From Candidatus Ideonella esbjergensis (GTDB taxonomy: Bacteria; Pseudomonadota; Gammaproteobacteria; Burkholderiales; Burkholderiaceae_C): a stretch of 19,344 bases of DNA. The stretch is taken from positions 1 through 19,344 of the forward strand of contig JADJLP010000008.1 in the NCBI GenBank assembly GCA_016710065.1. Reading direction: 5' to 3'. Under the pieces are notes generated by a model. The model saw only the letters and a list, made by a program, of their open reading frames with translations, did not search any database and had not been told where the DNA came from. Positions 8,067-16,944 of this stretch are shown piece after piece (the first letter of the stretch is position 1; each line of letters starts with the position of its first letter). The position numbers and the translations under genes are program-made.

Positions 8067-9804
8067 ATGCGAATGAAGATGTTGAGTGTAGTTGGTCACC
8101 CTGGGCCTTGCGGCCATGTCCGCCCAGGCTGTCGTGACCGACAAGATGATCGAAAGCGATGCCAAGTCCACCGGCGACGTCCTGTCGTGGGGCGTGGGCA
8201 CCGAGGGCCAGCGCTACTCGCCGCTGAAGCAGGTCAACGCCAACACCATCGCCAGGCTCACGCCGGCGTGGTCGTTCTCGTTCGGTGGTGAAAAGCAGCG
8301 CGGCCAAGAGTCGCAGCCTGTCATCCACAACGGCAAGATGTTCGTCACCGGCTCGTACTCGCGCATCTTTGCGCTCGACGCCGCCACCGGCGAAGCTGTG
8401 GAAGTACGAGCACCGCCTGCCCGAGGGCATCATGCCCCTGCTGCGACGTGATCAACCGTGGCGCCGCGCTGTACGGCAACCTCGTCATCTTCGCCACCTC
8501 GATGCCCAGCTGGTGGCGCTGAACCAGGACACCGGCGAAGTCGAGTGGAAGGGAAAGATCGACGACTACGCCGCCGGCTACTCTGCATCGGCCGCCCCCG
8601 TCATCGCCAACGGGCTGCTGCTCACGGGCGTGTCGGGCGGCGAGTTTGGCGTGGTGGGTCGCGTGGAAGCGCGCAACCCCAAGACTGGCGCCATGGTTTG
8701 GAGCCGCCCCACCGTCGAAGGCCACATGGGCTACAAGTACGACGACAAGGGCAACAAGACCGAGAACGGCATCTCCGGCACCACCGGCAAGAGCTGGCCT
8801 GGCGACCTGTGGAAGACCGGCGGCGCAGCCACCTGGCTGGGTGGCACCTCAACGCCAAGACCGGCCTGGCCTACTTCGGCACCGGCAACCCGGCACCGTG
8901 GAACAGGCCATCTGCGCAAGGGCGACAACCTCTACAGCTGCTCCACCGTCGCCATCGACGTGAAGACCGGCCAGATCGTCTGGCACTACCAGGGCACGCC
9001 CAACGACGGTTGGGATTTTGACGGCGTGAACGAGTTCGTCACCTACGACGACGGCGGCAAGATCCTCGGCGGCAAGGCCGACCGCAACGGCTTCTTCTAC
9101 GTCATCGACGCCAAGAACGGCCACCTGGAAAACGCCTTCCCGTTCGTCAAGAAGGTCACCTGGGCCACCGGTGTCGACCTGAAGACCGGCCGCCCGAACA
9201 TGGTGCCCGAGAACCGCCCCGGCGACCCCACCGCCAGCTCCGACGGCAAGAAGGGCAACGCCATCTTCTCGGCGCCATCGTTCCTGGGCGGCAAGAACCA
9301 GATGCCGATGGCCTACTCGCCCGACACCAAGCTGTTCTACGTGCCGGCCAACGAATGGGGCATGGAGATCTGGAACGAGCCCATCACCTACAAGAAGGGC
9401 GCTGCCTACCTGGGCGCCGGCTTCACGATCAAGACCATCAACGATGACTACATCGGTGCGATGCGCGCGATCGACCCCAAGACCGGCAAGATCGTCTGGG
9501 AATCCAAGAACAACGCCCCGCTGTGGGGTGGTGTGTTGACCACCGGTGGCAACCTGGTGTTCTGGGGTACGCCTGAGGGTTACCTGCAAGCGGCCGACGC
9601 CAAGACCGGCAAGATCGTCTGGAAGTTCCAGACCGGTTCGGGCATCGTGGCGCCCCCGGTCACCTGGGAAGTGAACGGCGAGCAGTACGTGGCCGTGGTC
9701 TCGGGCTGGCGGCGCCGTGCCGCTGTGGGGCGGCGACGTGGCCAGGAAGGTCTCGATGCTGGAGCAGGGCGGCTCGGTCTGGGGTGTTCAAGCTCATGAA
9801 GTAA
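8067..9804 (+). CDS. PQQ-dependent alcohol dehydrogenase, lanthanide-type (PedH/ExaF-like), frameshifted
   Basis: Periplasmic quinoprotein that oxidises primary alcohols and passes electrons to a cytochrome c. A signal peptide (MRMKML..., VTLGLAAMSAQA) leads into TDKMIESDAKSTGDVLSWG. With one extra C removed near 8437, the frame reads MPCCDVINRGAAL: the adjacent cysteine pair at 8439-8444 that forms the ring disulfide over PQQ. Metal and PQQ residues seen are Glu in GVSGGEFG, Asn in GTGNPAPWN and Arg in KADRNGFFYVID. GWDFDGVNEF holds catalytic Asp (9014-9016) and a second Asp two residues on (9020-9022). This second Asp is the known marker of lanthanide-dependent enzymes; calcium enzymes have Ala, Thr or Ser. 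Repeated KTGKIVW-type blades complete the eight-bladed propeller. About 578 codons, no cytochrome domain (type I). PCCDVINRG favours the ethanol-dehydrogenase branch over XoxF. Indels near 8090, 8393, 8437, 8500, 8850, 8900 and 9706. Confidence 0.93.
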
Positions 9805-9816
9805 GCCTGGCAGGCC

Positions 9817-9865
9817 GCAGACTTGTCTGCGAGAGCAAGATGAGGCCCGCTTGCGGGCCCTCATC
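9817..9865 (+). terminator. Two hairpins after the alcohol dehydrogenase, candidate terminator
   Basis: GCAGAC-TT-GTCTGC (9817-9830) is a perfect 6-bp stem. It is followed by GATGAGGCCCGC (9839-9850) and GCGGGCCCTCATC (9853-9865), a 12-bp stem with one bulged base and a two-base gap. There is no T-run after it, so it may be a weak or attenuating terminator, or an mRNA 3'-end stabiliser, before the kinase gene. Confidence 0.55.
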
Positions 9866-9913
9866 TCATGGTGCGCTCCAGTGACCAACCGGCTTGCACC
9901 ACAATGCCGGGCC

Positions 9914-11393
9914 ATGATCGCGACCCCACAACCCCTGAGCCTGCCGCGCATGGTGATGCGCCGCGCCGCGCTGGTGGTGGTGCTGGCGCTGTTGCTGGCC
10001 GCCTTGCTGGGCTGGCTGCGGGCGCGCGAGAACGTGCGCGCCGAGGTGCATGCCGCCACTGCCCTGGCCCAATTGATGGCGCAGTTGGGGGCCTTGCAGG
10101 GCATGGACGAACCCACCGCCTTGCGGGCACTGGGCCAGTTGGCGGCACGCTCGGAGCTGCGCCACCTGCAGTTGCGCGTGCTGGACATGCAGGGCCGCGT
10201 GCTGCTGGGCCCTGCGGTCGTGGCGCTCGGCGACGATGTGGCAGGCTGGCCGAAGCTGGATGGCTTGGTGTGGCAAGCCGAGCAGGCCGAGCAAACCGTG
10301 GCCTGGCCCATGGCCCGTGGCCAGGGGGGGCATTGGACGGTGGCCTTGACGGCCACACCGCAGAGCGAGCAGCGCGAGGCCATGGACGACCTGCTGGGCA
10401 TGCTGGCGGTGCTGAGCCTGGGCCTGGCCGGCACCCTGATGGTGATGCAGTGGAATGTGCGGCGCGCCTTTCAGCCCCTGTCCACACTGCTGCAGGCCAT
10501 CTCGGGCATAGGCGCGCACGACCACAGCCGGGTGCGCGAGCTGCCGCCCATGCCCATCGGCGAGTTGGAGGCCGTGGCCCATGCCTTGCGGCAACTGGGC
10601 CTGGCGCTGGACGAGGCGGAGCAGCACCGCCGTGCGCTGAGCCAGAAGGTGCTGACGCTGCAAGAGGACGAGCGCGTGCACCTGGCGCGCGAGCTGCACG
10701 ACGAATTCGGCCAGCGCCTCACGGCCCTGCGCTTTGACGCCGCCTGGTTGGTGCGCCAGGTGCAGGGCCAGCCCGAACTGAGCGAGGTGGTGCAGGGCAT
10801 GGCCGAGCGTTGCGCCGAGGTGCAGCGCGATGTGCGCAACCTGCTGGGCCGCCTGCGGCCTTTGGGGCCGGGTGAGTCAGACGACGCACCGGTGTCGCTC
10901 ACGCAGCTCGCCAGCCTGATCGCGGCACTGGTGCAAGGCTGGCGCGACACTGCCGCGCGCGATGGCCAGGTGGCGTACAGCCAAGTTGTGAGCCTGAGCG
11001 ATGCGGGCTCGCCCCCGGTGCCTGCACCCGCGTCCGCCACCGACGCGTGCTGGCTGCCCCGCGGCCTGGCTTTGGCCGTGTACCGCCTGACCCAGGAAGC
11101 GCTCACCAACTGCGCCCGCCACGCCCAGGCCAGCACCGTGGACGTGGCGGTGAACGTGACGCGAGTCGGTGAAACGCAGCAACTGCACTGGCGCGTGGCC
11201 GACAACGGCCGCGGGCCTGGCCCAGCCCGAGCTGGCGCTGCGCAAAGGCAACGGCCTGGGCGGCATGCAAGAGCGCGTCTGGGCGCTGGGCGGCGAGTGG
11301 CGCATGTCGGGCGAGCAAGGCGTGGTGCTGCAGGCCAGCTTCCAGTTCGAGCTGCCCGTGCTGGCTGGTACAACCGACCGGGCGTCCGCATGA
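9914..11393 (+). CDS. Membrane sensor histidine kinase, MoxY-like (HisKA_3/NarX-type)
   Basis: Sensor of a two-component pair with the regulator just downstream. Membrane span 1 is ALVVVLALLLAALLGWL. A periplasmic domain of about 120 residues resembles the LapD/MoxY sensor fold (LRHLQLRVLDMQGRVLLGP). Span 2 is LLGMLAVLSLGLAGTLMVM, near residue 160, then a HAMP region. The HisKA_3 box DERVHLARELHDEFGQRL puts the phospho-His at residue 262 counting from ATG 9914. The ATPase shows LTQEALTNCARHA (N box), VADNGRG (G1) and, in the +1 frame, GNGLGGMQERVWALGG (G2). A single extra G near 11213 breaks the frame; otherwise it is clean. ATG 9914 was chosen because it gives a short cytoplasmic lead; ATG 9950 is an alternative. 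MoxY-type kinases control methanol or alcohol dehydrogenase genes, fitting its place behind the dehydrogenase. Confidence 0.9.
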
Positions 11394-12028
11394 ACCGTCT
11401 GCGCATCGCCATCGCCGACGACCATGCCGTGGTGCGCATGGGCTACCGCCGCCTGCTCGACAGCGAGCCCGGCCTGGGCATCGTGGCCGAGTACGCCAGC
11501 GTGGACGAGGCGGAGGGCGAGTTGCTGGTGCTGCAGCGGCCCGATGTGGACCTGCTGCTGCTCGATTTGTCCATGCCGGGCCGAGGCGGGCTGGAGCTGC
11601 TGCGCCTGATCCGACTGAAACGGCCCGACCTGCCGGTGATCGTGGTGAGCATGCACGACACCAGCACGCTGGTGGCGCAATGCCTGCGCGCCGGTGCCGC
11701 CGAGTTTGTGGCCAAGAGCGCCGACCCGCTGGACCTGGTGCGGGCGGTGCAGCGCGTGGGCGCACGCCGCGCCGGTGTGCCGGGCGAGGCCGACCCACCG
11801 CCGCGTGCCGCCACGGCGGGCCAGGCACCGCACGAACTGCTCACGGTGCGCGAGTCCGAGGCCTTGCAGCACCTGCTGGGTGGCGCCGGTCTGGACCAGG
11901 TGGCTGGGCGCATGGGTGTGAGCGAGAAGACGGTGTCGAACTACCAGACCATGATCCGGCAGAAGCTGGGCGTGGGCAGCGCGATGGAACTGCTGCAGTA
12001 CGCGCGCTCGCACGGCCTCATGCCCTGA
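11390..12028 (+). CDS. LuxR/NarL-family response regulator
   Basis: Cytoplasmic transcription factor partnered with the kinase it overlaps by ATGA. Intact at 212 aa. Receiver: acidic pair Asp10-Asp11 (IAIADDHAVV), phospho-acceptor Asp59 in LLLLDLSMPGRGG, Ser/His in VVSMHD, and conserved Lys109 in EFVAKSAD. A variable, proline-rich linker (around residues 125-145) leads to a LuxR helix-turn-helix: LTVRESEALQHLLGGAGLDQ, then VAGRMGVSEKTVSNYQTMIR, then QKLGVGSAMELLQYA. SEKTVSNY is the recognition helix. By position it resembles the MoxX, ExaE or PedR2 regulators of quinoprotein dehydrogenases; PedR2 switches between calcium and lanthanide enzymes in Pseudomonas putida. The specific role here is inference. 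Confidence 0.94.
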   Translation: MNRLRIAIADDHAVVRMGYRRLLDSEPGLGIVAEYASVDEAEGELLVLQRPDVDLLLLDLSMPGRGGLELLRLIRLKRPDLPVIVVSMHDTSTLVAQCLRAGAAEFVAKSADPLDLVRAVQRVGARRAGVPGEADPPPRAATAGQAPHELLTVRESEALQHLLGGAGLDQVAGRMGVSEKTVSNYQTMIRQKLGVGSAMELLQYARSHGLMP

Positions 12029-12137
12029 CGCACGACCCAAAGTGCGCCAGCCACAGCGCACAACGTGCCGCGCTGGGGCCTCACCTGCACCAAGCCTGAG
12101 CACTGTTGCACAGGCCCCGCAGGACAAACCACGAGCC

Positions 12138-12178
12138 GGGAATTTTCCCTAGGTGGGGCCTGTGGCGCTGGGTATCTT
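12138..12178 (+). promoter_or_regulatory. Candidate promoter and operator of the TonB receptor gene
   Basis: The 207 bp between the regulator and the receptor gene contain GGGAA-TT-TTCCC (12138-12149), a perfect 5-bp dyad, immediately followed by CTAGGTGGGG. A plausible -10 hexamer TATCTT lies at 12173-12178, with no good -35. The dyad would sit at about -40, the usual place for a class-II activator. A response regulator such as the one encoded just upstream is the obvious candidate. Only the dyad and spacing are seen; the rest is inference. Confidence 0.4.
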
Positions 12179-12235
12179 CAGGCTCAGACGCTGTCACCAG
12201 CGCTGAGAAACCGAGATCCTGAGGAGCCCTGCACG

Positions 12236-14775
12236 ATGTCCCCCCAACTGCCCCCCCAACTGTCCTGCACACGCAGCATCACCTACCCGCACCTGAGCGC
12301 GCTGAGTCTGGCGTGCGTTGCCAGCCTGTTGGCGGCGCCTGCCTGGGCCCAAACCACACCACCTGCCCAGAAATTGGAGCGCGTGGAAGTGATAGGCGCC
12401 ACACCGGTGAATGGCGCCAACCTGCGCCGCAACCAGATTGCCGCGCCAGTGCAATCGGCCAGCGACGAAGACCTGAATCAGACCGCCTCGGGCGACCTCA
12501 GCGAGTTCATGAACCGCCGCATGGGCAGCGTGCATGTGAACAGCACCACCGGCAACCCGCTGCAGATGGATGTGAACTACCGCGGCTACACCGCGTCGCC
12601 GTTGCTGGGCACACCGCAGGGCCTGTCGGTGTACATGGACGGCATGCGCCTGAACCAACCCTTTGGTGACGTGGTGAGCTGGGATCTGATTCCCAAGTCG
12701 GCCATCGCCACCGTGCAGCTGATGCCCGGCTCCAACCCGCTGTTTGGCCTGAACACCCCGGTGGTGCGCTGGCCATCCAGACCAAGGACGGCCGCAGCCA
12801 CCCGGGTGGCGTGGTGGAGGCCTCGGTGGGCAGCCACGGTCGCCTGGCTGGCGAGGTGTCGTATGGCACGCTGCTGCCCTCGGGCATCGACGTGTTCGGC
12901 AGCGTCAGCCAGTTGCTGGACGACGGCTGGCGCGTCAATTCGCCCAGCGACGTGCTGCAGGGCTTCTTCAAGGCGGGCTACACCACGGCAGGGGGTACGC
13001 GCCTGACGCTGTCGCTGGCGGCCGCCGACAGCACCCTCAACGGCAATGGCCTGCAAGAGCAGCGCTTGATGGCGCGCGACTACGCCAGCGTCTACACCCA
13101 GCCCGACACCACGCAGCAGCAGTCATCGCTGTTCAACGCAACGCTGGAGCATGCCTTCAGCCCCAGCGTGCGGCTGAGTGCCAATGTCTATGCGCGCCGC
13201 GTCAAGGCCAACACCTTGAACGCCGACATCAACGAAGACTCGCTGGACCAGTCGGTGTACCAACCCAGCGAGGAGGAACAGGACGCGCTCACCGCCGCCG
13301 GCTACAGCGGCTTTCCCACCAGCGGCGCCGACGCCAGCAACACGCCGTTCCCATCCTGGCGCTGCATCGCCAATGGCCTGCTGAACGACGAGCCCGGCGA
13401 AAAGTGCAATGGCCTGATCAACACCACCGCCACCACGCAGCACACCACGGGCATCAACGCCCAGCTGTCCTTCACCGGTGAGCTGAACGGCCAGCGCAAT
13501 TTGTTCCTGGTGGGCGCTTCGGCCGAAGCCAGCCGCGTGAGCTTTCAGCAGGATGCACAGCTGGGCTACCTCAACCCCGACCGCACGGTGACCGGCATCC
13601 CCTCGTTCGCCGACGGCGTGACCGGTGGCGTGGTGGACGGCGAGCCGCTGGACGCTCGCGTGCGGCTGAACTCGCGGGCTCAGACCGTGAGCCTGTTCGC
13701 CTCCGACACCCTGAGCCTGGGCCCCGCGCTGCACGCCACGGCCTCGGCCCGCTACAACCGCAGCACGGTGAAGAACCGCGACCAGCTGATCTCGGCGCCC
13801 GACCCCACCTCGCTCGACGGCGACCACACGTTCACGCGTCTCAACCCGGCACTGGGCCTGACCTGGAACCCCTCGCCCGAGTTGGGCGCCTACGCGGGCT
13901 GGGCCAGCAGCAGCCGTGCACCCACCGCCATCGAGCTGGGCTGCGCCAACCCCGACAACCCCTGCAAGTTGCCCAACGCCATGGCTGGTGACCCGCCGCT
14001 CAAGCAGGTGGTGACGCGCACGGCAGAACTGGGCCTGCGCGGCAAGTGGGGCGGTGCGCTGAACTGGCGTGCGGGCTACTTCAGCGCCCAGAACAACGAC
14101 GACATCCTGTTTGTGGCCGACGAGCAATCGGGTTACGGCTACTTCAAGAACTTTGGGCGCACTGAGCGCAAGGGTTTCGAGCTGGGCTTGGACGGCCGTT
14201 GGGGCGCGTTGACCGCAAGCCTGAACTTCACCCAACTCGACGCCACCTACCAGAGCGAGGAAGAGGTGCTGGGCGAGAGCAACAGTGCCAACGAGGAGGG
14301 CGCGGGCCTGGAGGGCGCCATCACCATCATGCCGGGTCAGCGCATCCCGCTGGTGCCGCGGCAGATCCTCAAGGCCAGCCTGGGCTACGAATTCAGCCCG
14401 CAATGGTCGGTGGACGCCGACTGGCAAGCCATTGCCAGCAGCCTGGCGCGTGGCAACGAGAACGGTCAGCACGAGCCTGACGGCGTCTACTACCTGGGCC
14501 AGGGCCACAGCCCCGGCTACGCCGTGATGAACCTGGGCGTGGCCTACCGACCCAACGCCAACCTGAAGCTGTTTGCGCAGGTCAACAACCTGTTCGACCG
14601 TCGCTACAGCACGGCCGCGCAACTGGGCCCGGCGGGCTTCGACGAGAACGGCAACTTCGTGGCCAGGCCATTCCCCGAGGTGGGCGGCGAGTTCCCTGGC
14701 CGTCACTCCACCTTCTACGCGCCGGGTGCTCCGCGCAGCTTTGTGCTGGGCATGCGCTACGAGTTCGGCAAGTGA
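12236..14775 (+). CDS. TonB-dependent outer-membrane receptor (one frameshift)
   Basis: A 22-strand outer-membrane barrel with an N-terminal plug, importing a metal complex or other scarce ligand using TonB energy. ATG 12236 has GAGGAG upstream. The signal peptide contains LSLACVASLLAAPAWA, cleaved before QTTPP. A TonB-box-like LERVEVIG follows. Plug segments are DLSEFMNRRMGSVHVNS, QMDVNYRGYTASPLLGTPQG, LSVYMDGMRLNQPFGDVVSW and IATVQLMPGSNPLFGLNT. One indel near 12760 shifts into GALAIQTKDGRSHPGG. Thereafter the barrel is clean to YEFGK, including WASSSRAPTAIELGC, NFGRTERKGFELGLDG and QVNNLFDRRYS. About 846 codons in all. The ligand cannot be read from sequence. Position between two response regulators and beside a lanthanide-type dehydrogenase makes a lanthanide chelate (LutH/LanA-like role) a reasonable guess; iron or cobalamin remain possible. 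Confidence 0.94.
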
Positions 14776-15233
14776 GCGCCCTGGCCACGGTGGACGAGCC
14801 CATCGGCGTGATGCTGGTGGACGACCACGCCGTGGTGCGCGAAGGCTACCGGCGCCTGCTGGCGCTGGAGACCGACATCCAGGTGACGGGTGAATTTGCC
14901 AACGTGGACGAGGCGTTGGCCGCGCTGCAGGCTGATGCGGTGTCCACGCAGGTGCTGGTGATGGACTTGTCCATGCCCGGCCGCGACGGCATGGAGCTGT
15001 TGCGTCGCGTGCGCCTGTGGTGGCCGGCCCTGCAGGTGCTGGTGTTCAGCATGCACGACAGCCCCGCGCTGGTGCTGCAGGCGCTGCGCACCGGCGCCAT
15101 GGGCTACATCACCAAGAGCAGCCCACCGCAGGATCTGGTGGCAGCCGTGCGCCACGCGGCGCAGGGGCAAATGGTGCTGTCGTCCGACGTGGCCGATGCC
15201 CTAGGCCATGGGTGCTTGCCCGCGCGGGCATGA
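14772..15233 (+). CDS. Receiver-only response regulator (LuxR-type lacking the DNA-binding domain)
   Basis: The GTG start overlaps the receptor stop (GTGA), so translation is coupled to the receptor. 153 aa. Clean receiver: Asp17-Asp18 (VMLVDDHAVVREGYRRLL), phospho-acceptor Asp65 in VLVMDLSMPGRDGM, SMHD, and Lys115 in GYITKSSPPQDL. It closely resembles the first regulator (shared DDHAVVR, GYRRLL, DLSMPGR and SMHD), suggesting duplication. It stops shortly after QGQMVLSSDVADAL, exactly where the helix-turn-helix should begin. Only 11 bases separate its stop from the end of the convergent gene, so no output domain is hidden downstream. Either it acts as a phosphate sink or competitor for the kinase, or it was truncated by a rearrangement at this junction. 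Confidence 0.9.
   Translation: MSALATVDEPIGVMLVDDHAVVREGYRRLLALETDIQVTGEFANVDEALAALQADAVSTQVLVMDLSMPGRDGMELLRRVRLWWPALQVLVFSMHDSPALVLQALRTGAMGYITKSSPPQDLVAAVRHAAQGQMVLSSDVADALGHGCLPARA
15217..15230. repeat. 14-bp perfect palindrome at the convergent junction
   Basis: TGCCCGCGCGGGCA is fully self-complementary and lies in the last codons of the receiver gene, 15 bp before the end of the convergent TctC gene. It could fold as a short stem with a GCGC loop and act on transcripts from either side. No T-run is present. Confidence 0.4.
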
Positions 15234-15244
15234 CAGAACGCAGC

Positions 15245-16245
15245 TCAACCGCCAGGCTGGTGCGGGAACAAGTTCAAGCGCTCCACCGCGCGCTTCTCGG
15301 CGGCGTAAATCTCGCGCATGGCGCGGCCGTAATCCTCGGAGTTCAGGTAACTCAGTTCCTGGTCGTACTTGGCCAGCTCAGCGATGTGCGCGGGGTCGAA
15401 CATCGCTGCCTTGAACGCATCGTGCAGCGTCTTCACCACGGCCGGGCTCATGCCCTTGGGGCCCGCCAGACCATAGGGTGAGGTGGCCACGATGCCATGC
15501 CCCAGATCCTTCAGCGTGGGCACGCTGGGCCAGCGCTTGGTGCGGTGCTCGCCAAAGGTGACGAGCAGGCGCAAACGGCCGTTGTCCACGAACGGTGCGA
15601 AGCCGTTGGAATTGATGCCCACCATCACCTGGCTGGCGGTGACGGCCATCATCTGTTCGGCGGTGCCCTTGTACGGCACATGGATGTAGTTCAGGCCGCG
15701 CTTGGCCATCAGCTCGTCCATCACCATGTGCGGTGTGGTGCCCACGCCGTTGGTGGAGACGGTGAGCTCGCCAGGATGTGCTTTGGCCCAGGCAAACAAA
15801 TCGTCCAGCGATTTGAAGGTGCTGCCGGCCGCCACCACGATGCCGAAGGTGACACCGCTGATCTGGATGATGGGCGTGGTGTCGCGCACCGGGTCCCACA
15901 GCAGCTTTGCATCCATGGCGCGCGAAACACCGGCTGCGGCATCCGGGGCAATCGTGTAGCCATCGGGCGCGGCCTGCTGGAGCACCGGCATCACCAGGGT
16001 GCCACCGCCGCCCGCGCGGTTCTCGATGTTCACCTTCTGGCCCAGTTGCTTGCCAGCCAGGTCGGCCAGCAAACGCATGGTGAGGTCGTTGGCGCCGCCA
16101 GCGGCCAGGGCAGCCACAGCGAGATGGGCCTGCCGGGAAAGGCCTGTGCCTGCGCGCCCAGCCCCAGCCCTCCGGCCGCCAGGGCCACGCCGTTTTGCAG
16201 CCAATGCCGGCGCGTGAGGCGCCCCTTCGTGTTGTGTGATTTCAG
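15245..16245 (-). CDS. TctC/Bug-family periplasmic substrate-binding protein (frameshifted)
   Basis: Periplasmic receptor of the tripartite tricarboxylate transporter type. The signal region RRHWLQNGVALAAGGLGLGA carries a twin arginine and ends AQA before FPGRPISLWLPW. Family segments are AGGANDLTMRLLADLAGKQL, VNIENRAGGGGTLVMPVLQQ, APDGYTIA, WDPVRDTTPIIQIS, LTVSTNGVGTTPHMVMDEL, NYIHVPYKGTAEQMMAVTAS and YGLAGPKGMSPAVVKTL. About 333 codons, normal for Bug proteins. Indels lie near 15945 and 16110. There is no TctA or TctB in the window, as usual for orphan Bug proteins. The only sensible start is CTG at 16245-16243, overlapping the lipoprotein stop (CTGA); ATG, GTG and TTG are absent there. Last gene of the minus-strand operon. 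The substrate is unknown; membership in a PQQ-linked operon hints at something other than a tricarboxylate. Confidence 0.9.
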
Positions 16246-16944
16246 TCCCCTGGCACCAGGTCCATTTTCAATGTGCCGCCCGTGAGAAAGGTGGAGTTGG
16301 CGGGTTCGTTTCGCTCCAGCTTGGCCAGACCCACGCCCGGGCAATACCACTCCAGCGTGGTGATGGGCATGTCCTTCCAGCCCACCACCGGGGTCGGCGA
16401 AGAGCTTGAGCGTGGCCACGCCTTTGACCCGCACACAGCCGCTGAAGTTGCCGGCACGGGTGCTCACGGCCTGGGCCAGCGCATCGATGCTGTAGTTCGT
16501 GGGCACGGCCGGGTGAGTGTGGCGGATCTCGGGGGGAACTCAGACTTGCGGCGCAGCAGATAGGCCGTGGTGCTGGCCTGCCAGCTGGTGCCCACGGCCA
16601 GCGGCTGCTTGAGCACATAGCGCGGCGCCTTGTCGGGCTGTGCTCGGCTTCCAACTCGCTCTTGCTGGCCACGCGGTAAATGCCAGTCTCGTCGGCCCGC
16701 AGCCAATAGTCCACGCCGTCGCTGCTGTGGCGGCGGGAAGGCACAACCGCCTTCGATGGATTCGCTGCCCAGCGTGCTGAGCTGCAGCTTGGTGGTCTTC
16801 CGTGGCGTTGTTCTCGAAGGTGGTTGTGATCTCGTAATTCCAGTGGTGGCCGCGGTCGAGCGGAAAGAGCTCGCTGTTGGGCGCCCGCGAGCAGGCCCCC
16901 AGCATCAGCAAGGCGGCAACGGCAACCAGCAGGCGGCCCATCAT
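16242..16944 (-). CDS. Predicted lipoprotein of unknown function (frameshifted)
   Basis: I do not recognise the family. The start ATG at 16944 overlaps the previous stop (ATGA). The N-terminus MMGRLLVAVAALLMLGAC has a clear lipobox (Leu-Gly-Ala-Cys, Cys18), so the mature protein should be membrane-anchored in the periplasm. Next comes SRAPNSELFPLDRGHHWNYE then ITTTFENNATED. Across indels it continues with DGVDYWLRADETGIYRVASK, YVLKQPLAVGTSWQASTTAY, NYSIDALAQAVSTRAGNFSG and CVRVKG, and ends PANSTFLTGGTLKMDLVPGD. About 234 codons. The pattern of short beta-rich segments suggests a beta-sandwich or lipocalin-like fold, a guess only. Tight coupling to neighbours implies a shared function with the TolQ/ExbD-like proteins. 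Confidence 0.75.

Noticed and set aside
8067..9799. True pseudogene status of the dehydrogenase and other frameshifted genes
   Set aside because: All catalytic motifs and total lengths are preserved, and the indels are single-base, mostly in short G/C runs, as expected of sequencing error.
8067..9804. Calcium methanol dehydrogenase MxaF or XoxF
   Set aside because: The second Asp in the WDFDG segment excludes the calcium pattern. The PCCDVINRG wording and the absence of mxaI/xoxG-type genes nearby favour the PedH/ExaF branch.
10877..12127. Long antisense frame (416 codons) opposite the kinase and regulator
   Set aside because: The opposite strand carries motif-complete kinase and regulator genes. 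The antisense product is His/Gln-rich shadow sequence.
12065..12235. Upstream in-frame extension of the TonB receptor
   Set aside because: It would place about 57 charged, promoter-like residues before the signal peptide. ATG 12236 has a good ribosome site and a proper signal peptide.
13123..14706. Long open frame (527 codons) antisense to the TonB receptor
   Set aside because: It is the mirror of a clean, well-recognised barrel in high-GC DNA. Its translation is Val/Ala/Gln-rich and low in complexity, with no known motif.
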